NCBI GenBank assembly: GCA_021203545.1
Contig: JAJQAZ010000180.1
Span: 1 to 64,000 of the forward strand
Direction: 5' to 3'
Source of the DNA: Tannerellaceae bacterium
GTDB lineage: Bacteria > Bacteroidota > Bacteroidia > Bacteroidales > Tannerellaceae
Length of the DNA: 64,000 nucleotides
How positions within the stretch are numbered: position 1 is the stretch's first letter; every line of letters begins with the position of its first letter. The notes beneath the pieces were generated by a model, which saw nothing but the letters and a program-made list of their open reading frames with translations, searched no databases and was not told where the DNA came from. A program made the position numbers and the translations under genes. Positions 18,249 through 27,457 of this stretch are shown one piece after another.

Positions 18249-19006
18249 TTTATCCGGGTAAACCAGGCTTTAAATTCGGGAACACGGGCCTTACTAACCA
18301 GTATCTTTTCGGATACGGGGATGGTGAGGTTTACCGTCAGTTTACCCGAAAACCAGATGGTGAAATCTTTGATTGCATGACGCGAGATGATGTATTGCCG
18401 GTTTGCCCGGAAGAAGGCTTCTTTGTCCAAGTTCTTCATTAGCTCTTCGAGTGAAAAGTCCAGAGGGTAATCTTGTCCGTCAAACGTGAATATGCGGGCT
18501 GTTTTCATTTCGGCACAGGCATAGGCTATATTTTGTACCGGCAACGGAATGAGTTTATCCCTGTGAGGTATCAGAAAATGACTCCTGTAACGGTTTTCTT
18601 TTACGGCAATGGATTCTATGATATCACGTAAATTATCGGTATTATATTTTTTTCCAAACCTTTCAAATTTAGAAATGGCTTTGGTGAGCCGTGTTCTATT
18701 GATCGGTTTAAGGAGATAATCTATTCCGTTTACTTCGAAGGCCGACAATGAATACTCATCGTAGGCCGTAGTGAAAATGATAGGATATTCTATCTCTACT
18801 TTATCAAATATAGAGAATGACGATCCGTCTGCCAGATGTATATCCATGAACAGCAATTCGGGTTCCGGATGGTTGTTAAACCATTCCACACTATCTTTAA
18901 TGGTTTGCAGCACGGTCAGTATTTCAAAATCACTCCGTATTTCTCTAAGCATCCGCATTAAATTCTGTGCTGCAATTACTTCATCTTCTATGATCAGGAT
19001 TTTCAT
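18239..19006 (-). CDS. LytTR-family response regulator
   Basis: This 255-aa regulator has a receiver domain (residues 1-120; acidic pair IIEDE, phosphoacceptor D55 in LFMDIHLAD, T in FTTAYDE, and K in YLLKPI). A LytTR DNA-binding domain follows (about 145-250; FRANRQYIISRHAIKDF). It is the partner of the sensor kinase that ends 12 bases upstream at 19019, and the two form one operon. Target genes cannot be read from the window. Confidence 0.92.
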   Translation of the reverse strand: MKILIIEDEVIAAQNLMRMLREIRSDFEILTVLQTIKDSVEWFNNHPEPELLFMDIHLADGSSFSIFDKVEIEYPIIFTTAYDEYSLSAFEVNGIDYLLKPINRTRLTKAISKFERFGKKYNTDNLRDIIESIAVKENRYRSHFLIPHRDKLIPLPVQNIAYACAEMKTARIFTFDGQDYPLDFSLEELMKNLDKEAFFRANRQYIISRHAIKDFTIWFSGKLTVNLTIPVSEKILVSKARVPEFKAWFTRINYL

Positions 19007-19018
19007 GGTAATTAATAA

Positions 19019-20107
19019 TTAAAAGTTAAGGATTTTCTGACTGCTTCTCTCTATTAAAGGAATCATGACAGAGAATTCTCCGTTTTGTTCTTTTATTTCG
19101 ATTGTTTTACCGAAAAGTATAGAATATCTTTCTGTCAGATTCACCAGTCCTACGCCTCCTATACTTTTGTTTATTTTGGGCCTTATAGGGTTTTTAACCG
19201 TTACAGAAGCATCGGCAGAAGTTTCAATTGTAATTTGAAGTGGGTCCGAATTACTTATTATATTGTGCTTGATAGCATTTTCAACAAGTAGTTGTATGCT
19301 GACGGGAATCACCAGATAATCATAGTATTCCGGTTCTATGTTGCAGATCAGTTCCAGGTTGTCTCCGTATCTTATTTTCATAAGGGAAAAATAGGCATCC
19401 ACATATGCTAACTCTTTTTCCAGTTTACATACATTTTTGCTATGTAAAGTATAGCGGAATACAGAGGATAGATTATCAATATAATCCTGCGCTTTTTCAT
19501 CATCCATACCCACCAATCCGCTCAATGTGTTGAGTGAGTTAAAAAGGAAATGAGGGTCGAGTTGATTCTTCAGGGATTCGTATTTAATACGTATGTTCTC
19601 CTGAATCAGATTATGATTCGTTATAATGGTCTGTTCACGTTTCGTATACAGGTAGAGAATATAGGTTATGGTAATAACGATGATACTTAATATTAAATCT
19701 TTTACCATGTTTAAAACAGCGAATTCTCCAAAATTCAGTCCCATTTTGGGTTCCAGAATCCCCCATTGTAACCTGGATGTCAAAGAACTGATCAATAGGC
19801 AGAGTAAAATGGTACCTAAAAATGTCTGATAAATATAACGTTTCCCCTGAGCCTTTTTAATCATGCGGAAATTAAAGAGGAAAAGTGGATAAAATAGTAA
19901 CAGATTACATCCTACATGCCAGAAAAAAACAGGATATAGTCTGTCCACGAAAGAGCTATCTGGTGAGAACGTCCGTAAAGTGCTCCTAAAATAAGTACCA
20001 TATTTAGTACCAGGCTGGTAAAAACAGAAGCATGGAATGCCTCTTTTTTACCAAATAAGGCTACCCTGGGGTTGCGGAAAAACTTTACCTTTAATGTTTT
20101 CGTTCAT
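19019..20107 (-). pseudogene. LytS-like sensor histidine kinase, 5' end broken by two compensating indels
   Basis: This inner-membrane kinase would phosphorylate the adjacent LytTR regulator. The intact part (19948-19019) has membrane helices, a His-kinase domain with the phosphoacceptor in DPHFLFNSLN, and an ATPase N-box (LLVENAIKHNI). Its first residues start inside a membrane helix. Upstream, another frame encodes FRNPRVALFGKKEAFHAS.. to SHQIALSWTDYILFF, and the ATG at 20107 is in a third relation. One extra base near 20075-20105 and one missing A in the A7 run at 19923-19929 would restore a single 362-aa protein. A TATTTTTG promoter box at 20131-20138 supports the 20107 start. Confidence 0.82.
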
Positions 20108-20357
20108 AAAAGATTATTTAAGTCTATCTGCAAAAATAATTTATTTATGTATAACCTTTCCCCCGAATACTACCGAAACGGAAAAATAAGATACTTAATA
20201 CATCAATCCGGCTACCGGAATGGGATTAATTTTATTCAATAGACTTTTTCTTTTCTATATTTTGTATGTTTTCTATAAGGCGGTTAGGAGATTGCCGGCA
20301 AACCCATATATATACTATCTATACTTTTTTCTGCTTCCGAAAGCCATATAATTTTCA

Positions 20358-20561
20358 TTAGAGATGTTTCTTTTTCATATTTTCATGAGTCGTATAGATG
20401 CCATTTGCTAAATCCTCTTCACTTTTAGCCAATTTCTTTATAATGTCTTCTATGGAATCTATAGGAAGATAAGTAGTTGCGTTTTGTATACCATATTCAA
20501 TAGCTGTCTCTTTGACTACGTTCTCCGGATTCTCTGGTTCCTGTTTATATTCTTTTTTCAT
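20358..20561 (-). CDS. Small acidic/basic protein, antitoxin-like tail
   Basis: I do not recognise this 67-aa protein. It is hydrophilic with a helical centre (IEDIIKKLAKSEEDLANGIY), and its end (E..LANGIYTTHENMKKK) resembles the 'G.....H(E)xV/M' tails of RelB/Phd-type antitoxins. No toxin gene is visible on either side, so it may be an orphan or unrelated. A TATCTTTG -7 box lies at 20590-20597, 29 bases upstream of the ATG, which supports expression. Confidence 0.5.
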   Translation of the reverse strand: MKKEYKQEPENPENVVKETAIEYGIQNATTYLPIDSIEDIIKKLAKSEEDLANGIYTTHENMKKKHL

Positions 20562-20862
20562 GCGTTAAATTATTGGATTGTTATGTTCACAAAGATAAAA
20601 TCTTTTCTTCTAAAAGATATTTTTTAATAGATGTTTTTCAAGTAGGTTTTTTATAATTCTTTAAATATTCTGCTCGCACAGAACGGGAGTTAATAACATC
20701 TATTTTCCTTTTAGTTCGTTCGGTTCGTTCAAAATAAACTTCGGTAACCGGAAATTCCGGTTCGGTAATAAACTCTGAAAATTTACCGTCCTATGGTTAT
20801 AATTTTGCTTCTGAACTTTTAAGAGATTAACAATGATTTATCAACATTCAATTAGAAAAGGT
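20562..20862. other. Divergent promoter region
   Basis: No gene is seen. The region holds the TATCTTTG box for the 67-aa gene (20590-20597, minus strand) and a TAATTTTG box (20800-20807, plus strand) for the outer-membrane barrel gene. Between them the sequence is AT-rich without clear repeats. Confidence 0.45.
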
Positions 20863-21453
20863 ATGAAAAAGATATTATTCGGAGTTATGTTACTCCTCGC
20901 GGTTACAGTAGGACAGGTGAGTGCACAGAATGTAAGTGGTGGTATCAAAGCAGAAGCTAACCTGTCAAATTTTCTGCTTAATAAAGATATCAGCGGAACA
21001 AGCCGGATGGGCTTCGGTGCTACTTTAGGAGGATTTGCAAAAGTTGACTTTACCGAAAACTTTGCTCTCCAGCCTGAAATGCTTTTCCACTTCCAGAGTT
21101 CAGATTATAAGTTACAGGGAATGAAAAGAAATTTTGAATATTGGGGAATGGAAATACCTGTCTATGCTATGGGACAATGGGCAGTTGCCAACAACGACCG
21201 TTTCTATGTGGGTGTAGGACCATACGTAGGTCTCGGATTCCAGGCCAAGTATGATAAACCGGAGTTAAAACTCTATGATGAAGATGCTCTTCACCGCTGG
21301 GACTTTGGTTTCAAGGCATTAGTAGGCTATGAATTTTCCAACCGGATACAAATCAATGCTACTTACAAAATCGGCGTAATTAATGCCGTAGATGAAGGAG
21401 TAGGAGAAATCCGTCCCGAAGTTGTATCACTGGGACTTGGTTACCGTTTCTGA
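20863..21453 (+). CDS. Outer-membrane beta-barrel protein (PorT/OMP_b-brl-like)
   Basis: This 196-aa protein has a signal peptide (MKKILFGVMLLLAVTVGQVSAQ) followed by alternating beta strands and an aromatic C-terminus (VSLGLGYRF), the insertion signal of outer-membrane barrels. It matches the small eight-strand barrel group common in Bacteroidetes. I use the ATG at 20863, which opens the signal peptide; an ATG ten codons upstream is in frame but adds polar residues. It precedes an AraC-type gene by 21 bases, so the two may be co-transcribed. The function is unknown. Confidence 0.8.
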   Translation: MKKILFGVMLLLAVTVGQVSAQNVSGGIKAEANLSNFLLNKDISGTSRMGFGATLGGFAKVDFTENFALQPEMLFHFQSSDYKLQGMKRNFEYWGMEIPVYAMGQWAVANNDRFYVGVGPYVGLGFQAKYDKPELKLYDEDALHRWDFGFKALVGYEFSNRIQINATYKIGVINAVDEGVGEIRPEVVSLGLGYRF

Positions 21454-21474
21454 TATTCTAAAATGCATACAATT

Positions 21475-22305
21475 ATGAACACAGAAAATAAGAACAATAC
21501 TACCGGGACTACCAATAGTCCCGGTATCCCCGGCAAACAAAAGGAGGTAACTTTCTTACTTTGTACATCCGGAAATGCTGTTTTAGAGATAAAAGACGAA
21601 TTATATACCTTCCGGAAAGGTGAAGTGGCTATCATCCTGCACGGGTATTATTTCCGTGTCGGAAACAAATCAGCGGATTATACTTCGCGGATAGTAACTA
21701 TCCCGGCAACAATTTTCAACGAACATTGCCTAAGCATACGGAATATTGCAGTAACTATGGTCTGTTTATCCCGTTGTCCGGTATTACAGTTAAAGAATAA
21801 AGAACAGGAAGACTTTTTGACACTGGCCGGCCTCTGTCGCAGTTTCGATAAACAAAAAGACAATTATCAGGAAAAATGTCTCCTCAATATTTACTCTTCT
21901 CTTATCTATTTTATTTGTGGTATTGCCTCAGCAAACCATACCGCCGGTGATATAGATAAACAGGACGGGAAAGAGAGACACTACCAGCATTTCATAGCTT
22001 TTCTGGATCTGTTGGCAGAGCATTGTTGCAATGAACGGAATGTGAAATTTTATGCTGATAAATTATTTATCACTCCGCAATATCTTTCCACTCTGGTGAA
22101 AACGATCAGCGGCAGTACAGCCCTCTCCTGGATTAACCGGTTTGTGATAGCGGAAGCCAAACAACGGATAAAATTTTCAGGTGAGAGCATTCAGGAAATA
22201 AGTTACCAGTTAAACTTTCCCGATCAGTCATTCTTCGGCAAATACTTCAAACGGTCAACAGGTATGTCCCCCGGAAGTTATAAATATCAGACAGCGCTGA
22301 TATGA
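21475..22305 (+). CDS. AraC-family transcriptional regulator
   Basis: This 276-aa regulator has an N-terminal cupin-like sensing half (about residues 20-150; EIKDELYTFRKGEVAIIL, typical 'F..G.v.ii' pattern). A C-terminal AraC double HTH follows (about 175-270; FYADKLFITPQYLSTLVK, then EISYQLNFPDQSFFGKYFKRSTGMSPGSY in part). The last motif is the family signature. It follows the barrel gene closely and ends 10 bases from the convergent hisB stop. The ligand is unknown. Confidence 0.9.
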   Translation: MNTENKNNTTGTTNSPGIPGKQKEVTFLLCTSGNAVLEIKDELYTFRKGEVAIILHGYYFRVGNKSADYTSRIVTIPATIFNEHCLSIRNIAVTMVCLSRCPVLQLKNKEQEDFLTLAGLCRSFDKQKDNYQEKCLLNIYSSLIYFICGIASANHTAGDIDKQDGKERHYQHFIAFLDLLAEHCCNERNVKFYADKLFITPQYLSTLVKTISGSTALSWINRFVIAEAKQRIKFSGESIQEISYQLNFPDQSFFGKYFKRSTGMSPGSYKYQTALI

Positions 22306-22314
22306 TCAAATCCC

Positions 22315-23448
22315 TCACAAAACCCCTTTGGTACTGGGAAGCTCAAACTTATAGATATCCCGTTTGATAGCCATTTTGGTAGCACGGGCAAGGGCTTTAA
22401 AAATACCTTCTATCTTGTGGTGCTCGTTGGCTCCTTCGGCTTTGATATTCAGATTCATTTTGGCCGCGTCGCTCAGGCTTTTGAAGAAGTGGAGGAACAT
22501 TTCTGTCGGCATATCGCCCACTTTTTCCCTGTTAAACTCCGCATCCCAGACCAGCCAGGGGCGACCGCCGAAATCGAGGGCTACGCTACACAGACAATCA
22601 TCCATTGGCAGGCAATATCCGTACCGTTCAATTCCCCGTTTATTGCCTAACGCTTCCAGCAAGGCTTCTCCCAGTGCAATGGCGGTATCTTCGATCGTAT
22701 GGTGTTCGTCTACTTCCAGATCACCTTTTACACGGATATCCAGATCCATACCTGAATGCTTACCGATCTGGTCGAGCATATGATCAAAAAAGCCTAAACC
22801 TGTATTGATAGTAGTCTTCCCGTTACCATCCAGATTCACTTTTACATAAATATCTGTTTCCCGTGTTTTGCGTTCCACAACAGCAATCCGTTCCCCTGCA
22901 AACAGGTATTCGGTAATTTGATCCCAGTCGTCTGTGATCAGAGCCGGCGAAAGTTCAACAGGATACTCTTTCAATACCTCCTCTGTACCTTCCTTATTCC
23001 GCAACCAGATACCTTTTGCTCCCAGATTCTTTGCCAGTTCAATATCCGTCAGGCGGTCGCCTATAACATAACTGTTTGCCAGATCGTATTCTCCCGAAAG
23101 GTATTTACCCAGCATTCCTGTACGGGGTTTGCGGTTGGGTGAATTATCTTCCGGAAAAGAGCGGTCTATCAGTATTTCATCAAACGTTATACCTTCTCCT
23201 TCCAATGCTTTCATCAGTTTGTTGTGTGCGGGCCAGAATGTATCTTCCGGAAAAGAGTCTGTACCCAATCCGTCCTGGTTGGTCACCATGACGAATTCAA
23301 AATCCAGGTGTTTGCGGATGAAGTGGAGGTTACGGAACACTTTAGGATAAAATTCGAGTTTCTCCAGACTATCCAACTGGTAATCTACCGGTGGCTCAAG
23401 TACCAGGGTACCGTCGCGGTCAATAAACAAGGCTCGTTTCATATTCAT
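22315..23448 (-). CDS. hisB: Bifunctional histidinol-phosphatase / imidazoleglycerol-phosphate dehydratase
   Basis: HisB carries out two steps of histidine synthesis. In the 377-aa protein the N-terminal HAD phosphatase spans about residues 1-165 (nucleophile in FIDRDGTL, then VTNQDGLG). The dehydratase spans about 185-377, with metal-binding [32 protein letters not shown] in part, and a late [11 protein letters not shown]. Its ATG overlaps the hisC stop (ATGA), showing translational coupling. It is the last gene of the his operon in this window; hisA, hisH, hisF and hisI are not here. Confidence 0.97.
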   Translation of the reverse strand: MNMKRALFIDRDGTLVLEPPVDYQLDSLEKLEFYPKVFRNLHFIRKHLDFEFVMVTNQDGLGTDSFPEDTFWPAHNKLMKALEGEGITFDEILIDRSFPEDNSPNRKPRTGMLGKYLSGEYDLANSYVIGDRLTDIELAKNLGAKGIWLRNKEGTEEVLKEYPVELSPALITDDWDQITEYLFAGERIAVVERKTRETDIYVKVNLDGNGKTTINTGLGFFDHMLDQIGKHSGMDLDIRVKGDLEVDEHHTIEDTAIALGEALLEALGNKRGIERYGYCLPMDDCLCSVALDFGGRPWLVWDAEFNREKVGDMPTEMFLHFFKSLSDAAKMNLNIKAEGANEHHKIEGIFKALARATKMAIKRDIYKFELPSTKGVL

Positions 23449-24482
23449 ACAGGCATTTTGTTAAGTGCTTCCAATAGTTTGTTATTCTCTTTGGGAGTAC
23501 CAATTGTGATACGCAGGCAGTCATTGCATAGGGTAACAGTGTTGCGGTTACGTACAATAATTCCTTCTTTCACCAGAAAATCGTATGTAGCATTGGCATC
23601 CGTTACTTTAATCAGAATAAAATTGGCATCTGTTGGATAGATATCCTGCACACAGGGAATTTGGTGCATAGTAGATTCCAGTGTATTTCTTTCCGACAGG
23701 ATACGGGCTATCTGTTTCTTTACAGGTGCCACATCGGCCAGCAGTTCCAGTGCTTTTTCCTGTGTGAGGAGGTTGATATTGTAAGGATATTTAATTTTAT
23801 TCAGTATCGCAATGATCTCCGGCGCTGCAAAAGCCATACCCAACCGGATTGCTGCCGCGCCAAATGCCTTGGACAGGGTCTGCAATATCACCATGCGTGG
23901 ATATTTGCGTAATTCGGTTGTGAACGAAGGCAGGGATGAGAAGTCAATATAGGCTTCGTCGATCACCACAATACCGGTAAACCGGTCGAGTACCTTATAT
24001 ATTTCCTGACGGTTCAGGTTATTTCCGGAAGGATTATTCGGAGAACAGAGAAAAATAATTTTGGTATGCTCGTCCACCTCCTTCAATAACCGGTCTGCAT
24101 CCAGATCAAAATTCTTATCCAGTTTGACTTTGCGGAACGGAACATTGTTGACGTTAGCAGATACTTCGTACATACCGTACGACGGATCTATGGAGAGGAT
24201 ATTATCTGTTACCGGTTCGCAGAACGCCCGGATCAATAGGTCGATCGCTTCGTCGCTGCCATTTCCCAAAAAAATAGAATCAGCCGCTACCTCTTTCAGT
24301 TCTGAAATCCGTGCTTTTAACTGCCTTTGCAATGGGTCCGGATACCGGTTATAGGGTTTGTTGTAAGGGTTCTCGTTGGCATCCAGAAATACAGATGCAT
24401 CCCCCTGAAACTCGTCCCTTGCCGAAGAGTAAGGCTTCAGATTCCGGATAGAGGGCCTGACGAGGTCTTTTAATTTTTTCAT
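23445..24482 (-). CDS. hisC: Histidinol-phosphate aminotransferase
   Basis: HisC transfers an amino group from glutamate to imidazole-acetol phosphate using PLP. The 345-aa protein shows fold-type I aminotransferase landmarks: [15 protein letters not shown] near the start, [10 protein letters not shown] (about 150-159), DEAYIDFS (about 175-182), the PLP-lysine region [15 protein letters not shown] (about 200-215) and a C-terminal LRITIG arginine. It overlaps hisB by 4 bases. A palindromic repeat separates it from hisD. Confidence 0.97.
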   Translation of the reverse strand: MKKLKDLVRPSIRNLKPYSSARDEFQGDASVFLDANENPYNKPYNRYPDPLQRQLKARISELKEVAADSIFLGNGSDEAIDLLIRAFCEPVTDNILSIDPSYGMYEVSANVNNVPFRKVKLDKNFDLDADRLLKEVDEHTKIIFLCSPNNPSGNNLNRQEIYKVLDRFTGIVVIDEAYIDFSSLPSFTTELRKYPRMVILQTLSKAFGAAAIRLGMAFAAPEIIAILNKIKYPYNINLLTQEKALELLADVAPVKKQIARILSERNTLESTMHQIPCVQDIYPTDANFILIKVTDANATYDFLVKEGIIVRNRNTVTLCNDCLRITIGTPKENNKLLEALNKMPV

Positions 24483-24498
24483 ATGTAGTTTTTTTGTT

Positions 24499-24609
24499 TA
24501 AGTAGTTAGTAGTTAGTAGTTGGTAGTTAGTAGGGAACTCGCTTTGCTCGTTTTATTATTTGAGCGAAGCGAACACTCTACTAACTACTAACTACCAACT
24601 ACTAACTAC
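24499..24609. repeat. Hairpin repeat inside the his operon, copy 2 of the family
   Basis: AGTTAGTAGTTAGTAGTTGG.. (from 24501) is mirrored by ACTAACTACCAACTACTAAC (ending about 24607), with the core pair CTCGCTTTGCTCG / TGAGCGAAGCGAAC. The element lies between hisD and hisC, where the rest of the operon is tightly packed, so it may modulate read-through or mRNA stability of hisCB. Confidence 0.75.
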
Positions 24610-25886
24610 ATATTTTTTATTCTAATTGTTACCGCATTCTTGTGAGCATCCAATTGTTCGTTGGCTGCCATGATTTCGATTGTTTTACCTAAGTTTTGTA
24701 TTCCTTCGCGGGTGATTTCCTGGAAGGTGATTTTTTTGATAAAACTGTCCAGATTTACTCCGCTGTATGCACGGGCATAGCCGTTAGTGGGGAGTGTATG
24801 ATTGGTTCCGGAAGCGTAATCGCCCGCACTCTCGGGGGTGTAAGGCCCCATAAATACGCTACCTGCGTTTTCTATCTGTTCCGCGATCTCCCTGTAATTA
24901 GTTGTTTGCATGATCAGATGTTCGGGAGCATATTGATTGGTAAAGCTGATTACCTCTTCCTGATCTTTCAACACAATGATACGGCTGTTTCTTAGTGATT
25001 GGCTTGTCAGTTCCTTACGTGGAAGTTCAAACAACTGTTCATCAATGGCCTGTAATACATCCATGACAATGGATTCGTCTGTCGTTACCAGGATTGACTG
25101 GCTGTCAGCACCGTGTTCGGCCTGCGAAAGGAAATCGACGGCGATGAATGCAGGGTTTGCGTTTCCGTCCGCAATGATCTGTACTTCCGAAGGCCCGGCA
25201 GGCATATCAATCGCTACATCCCGCAGGCTGACTAATTGTTTGGCTGCAGTTACGTACTGGTTGCCCGGACCAAATATTTTATATACTTTCGGAATGGATT
25301 CCGTACCGTATGTTAGTGCAGCAATGGCCTGTATGCCTCCTGCTTTACATATTTTACTTACACCGGCAACTTTAGCTGCGAAAAGAATAGCCGGGTGAAC
25401 TTTGCCCACCCTGTTGGGTGGTGTACACAGTACAATCTCTTTACAACCTGCGATACGAGCCGGTACGGCAAGCATCAGTACTGTAGAAAAAAGTGGAGCG
25501 GTTCCGCCGGGAATGTATAAACCTACTTTTTCGATAGCCACTGCTTTCTGCCAGCAGGTAACACCAGCAGTCGTTTCTATTTTTTCTCCGGTGAACTGTT
25601 GCGATGCATGGAATTTTTCGATGTTATCTTTTGCTGTCCGGATCGCTTCTTTTAATTCCTCCGGGATATTCTTTTCTGCCTCTGCAAATTCTTCTCCGGA
25701 TACCAGCAGGGATTGCAGGGAGACGTTATCAAACTTTTCACCGTATCGTTTTACAGCTTTATCGCCTTCTTTCCGTACCTCGTCGAGTACGGTTTGTACC
25801 GTATCAAACAGGCCGGACACATCCAGTGCCGGACGTTTAATTAATTCGTTCCATTGGGAACGTGGAGGGTATTTAATTACTTCCAT
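24606..25886 (-). CDS. hisD: Histidinol dehydrogenase
   Basis: HisD oxidises histidinol to histidine in two NAD-dependent, zinc-assisted steps. The 426-aa length is normal. Signature segments include IPGGTAPLFSTVLM, KAGGIQAIAALTYG, GPGNQYVTAAKQLV and AEHGADSQSILVT. The late EHLIMQT and HTLPTNGYARAYSG segments carry the zinc and base-catalyst histidines. Its start overlaps the end of the GNAT gene by 14 bases, so both are translated from one message. Confidence 0.98.
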   Translation of the reverse strand: MEVIKYPPRSQWNELIKRPALDVSGLFDTVQTVLDEVRKEGDKAVKRYGEKFDNVSLQSLLVSGEEFAEAEKNIPEELKEAIRTAKDNIEKFHASQQFTGEKIETTAGVTCWQKAVAIEKVGLYIPGGTAPLFSTVLMLAVPARIAGCKEIVLCTPPNRVGKVHPAILFAAKVAGVSKICKAGGIQAIAALTYGTESIPKVYKIFGPGNQYVTAAKQLVSLRDVAIDMPAGPSEVQIIADGNANPAFIAVDFLSQAEHGADSQSILVTTDESIVMDVLQAIDEQLFELPRKELTSQSLRNSRIIVLKDQEEVISFTNQYAPEHLIMQTTNYREIAEQIENAGSVFMGPYTPESAGDYASGTNHTLPTNGYARAYSGVNLDSFIKKITFQEITREGIQNLGKTIEIMAANEQLDAHKNAVTIRIKNM

Positions 25887-26403
25887 TGTATTCGCGTTTT
25901 AATAAACCATATCTTACTACATCTGAGTAACCGGATACTAAGAGTTCCCCGTCGCGTTCAATTCCTTCTTCGGTGAATCCCAATCGTTCCGGTATACGCC
26001 GGCTTTTATGGTTTTCTGTGCAAACCTGGATCAGGATACGGTTCATGTTCATTTCGTTAAACGCATATTCAATCAGACTGCGACATGAGCGGGTAACAAG
26101 TCCTTTTCCTTCCATTGCAGGAATAATCCAGTACCCGATTTCAACCTTTGCATTGGCCTGATCCGGATTTTTTAATCCTATCAATCCTGCAAAATTTCCT
26201 TTGTATTGTATGGCACGTACAATCTGTGTATCTTCCGTAAAGCTTCGCAAAGCATTTTCTGTATCTTCCTGTTTATGCGTATGATCTACGAAAGGAAGCC
26301 AGATTCGTAATGACTCTCTGTTCTGGTCGATTGCCTGGAATATATCCTTTGCATCAGCAAGAATAGCAGGAGTTAATTGAATATCTTCATTAACCGTTAT
26401 CAT
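25873..26403 (-). CDS. GNAT acetyltransferase embedded in the his operon
   Basis: This 176-aa protein is of the RimJ/RimL-like GNAT group, which acetylate amino groups with acetyl-CoA. It has the family layout: N-terminal DAKDIFQAIDQNRESLRIWLPFVD, strand beta4 (VEIGYWIIPAMEGKGLVT) with a weakly conserved pyrophosphate loop, and NHKSRRIPERLGFTEEG. It overlaps hisG by 4 bases upstream and hisD by 14 bases downstream, so it is translated as part of the his operon. No GNAT step is known in histidine synthesis. The substrate could be a pathway amine or something unrelated such as a ribosomal protein. Confidence 0.88.
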   Translation of the reverse strand: MITVNEDIQLTPAILADAKDIFQAIDQNRESLRIWLPFVDHTHKQEDTENALRSFTEDTQIVRAIQYKGNFAGLIGLKNPDQANAKVEIGYWIIPAMEGKGLVTRSCRSLIEYAFNEMNMNRILIQVCTENHKSRRIPERLGFTEEGIERDGELLVSGYSDVVRYGLLKREYNGSN

Positions 26404-27251
26404 GAAATCATTTTTTCAATAGGTATGATCAGGATTCCTTCGGCTCCTAATGTTTTTAGTTTGCCGATAATTTCCCAGAAATGCTTTTCCGCGATAACCG
26501 ATTGTACTGAGACCCAACCTTCTTCTGCCAGTGGAGTAACAGTAGGACTTTTCATACCGGGCAGCATTTCAATAATTTCCGGAAGTTTATCTGTCGGCGC
26601 ATTCAGTAGTACATATTTTTTCCCTTCTGCGGCTTTGATGGCAGCAAAACGGAACAACAGTTCATCCAGTATCGCCAGTTTTTCCGGCGACATGTCTTTG
26701 TTTCCAATCAGTAAGGCTTCGCTTTGCATGATTACTTCTACCTCTTTCAGGCGGTTGCTTACCAGTGTACTACCTGAACTGACAATATCAAAAATCGCAT
26801 CTGCCAACCCTATACCCGGCGCAATCTCTACGGAGCCGCAAATAACATGTAAATCTGCATTTACGTTTTTCTCTTTCAGGTAATTTTTCAGAATTTCAGG
26901 ATAAGAGGTCGCGATTGTTTTGCCTTCGAACCACTCAATTCCGGTATATTCCTGATCTTTCGGAATGGCCAGTGATAAGCGGCATTTGCTGAAATCCAAC
27001 CGTTTCACGATTTTAGCTTCCGCACCTTTTTCCATGTATTCGTTTTCCCCTACCACACCAATATCCGCAACGCCATTGGCAACTGATTGGGGTATATCAT
27101 CGTCCCGTAGGAAAAGTACCTCTACCGGGAAATCTTTGGCAGGGATCAGCAGGGTACGTTTTCCTTTATTCAGTTTAATACCTGCTTCTTCAAGTAACAT
27201 CATGGTTTCGTCGTGTAAACGACCTTTTGATTGTACTGCGATTCGTAATAT
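26400..27251 (-). CDS. hisG: ATP phosphoribosyltransferase, non-AUG start
   Basis: HisG joins ATP and PRPP in the first, feedback-controlled step of histidine synthesis. From codon 27251 the protein is 283 aa, the usual length of the long, hexameric form with its C-terminal regulatory domain. The conserved first strand LRIAVQSKGRLHDET is encoded in frame, but the codon before LR is ATA. No ATG, GTG or TTG precedes it back to the next stop. The first ATG (27203) would delete this strand, which is part of the PRPP/ATP fold. Later motifs are normal (DIGVVGENEYMEKG, ATSYPEILKNYL, VSSGSTL). Translation probably starts at ATA, or the base is wrong. Confidence 0.93.
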   Translation of the reverse strand: MLRIAVQSKGRLHDETMMLLEEAGIKLNKGKRTLLIPAKDFPVEVLFLRDDDIPQSVANGVADIGVVGENEYMEKGAEAKIVKRLDFSKCRLSLAIPKDQEYTGIEWFEGKTIATSYPEILKNYLKEKNVNADLHVICGSVEIAPGIGLADAIFDIVSSGSTLVSNRLKEVEVIMQSEALLIGNKDMSPEKLAILDELLFRFAAIKAAEGKKYVLLNAPTDKLPEIIEMLPGMKSPTVTPLAEEGWVSVQSVIAEKHFWEIIGKLKTLGAEGILIIPIEKMIS

Positions 27252-27273
27252 ATTTATTTTTGTTTTTAATATT

Positions 27274-27370
27274 AGTAGTTATCGTTCGCGTTGCTCACTG
27301 GTAGTCAGCACTCGCTTTACTCGTTAGTAGTCAAAGTAGTTAAGTAGTATATTTTCTACTTGACTACTTT
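27274..27370. repeat. Hairpin repeat between his attenuator and hisG, copy 3 of the family
   Basis: The block has the family words AGTAGTTATCGTTCGCG, CACTCGCTTTACTCGTTAGTAGTC and a closing TAGTATATTTTCTACTTGACTACTTT. It lies between the his leader terminator and hisG, so it is part of the his operon leader transcript. Confidence 0.7.
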
Positions 27371-27380
27371 AAATACAACA

Positions 27381-27414
27381 AAAAAAGGCTCACCGAATAT
27401 ACGGCAAGCCTTTT
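27381..27414 (-). terminator. his operon attenuator terminator
   Basis: Reading the minus strand, AAAAGGCT (27414-27407) pairs with AGCCTTTT (27390-27383), with an inner CCG/CGG pair and a six-base loop, followed by a T-rich tract. It lies about 43 bases downstream of the leader-peptide stop. A competing antiterminator pairing is possible between CGGTGGGCT (27455-27447) and GGCTTGCCG (27410-27402), which uses several G-U pairs. Confidence 0.8.
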
Positions 27415-27457
27415 GTATTTTTATTTGAAGTATCTACATACCACACAGCCCACCGAA

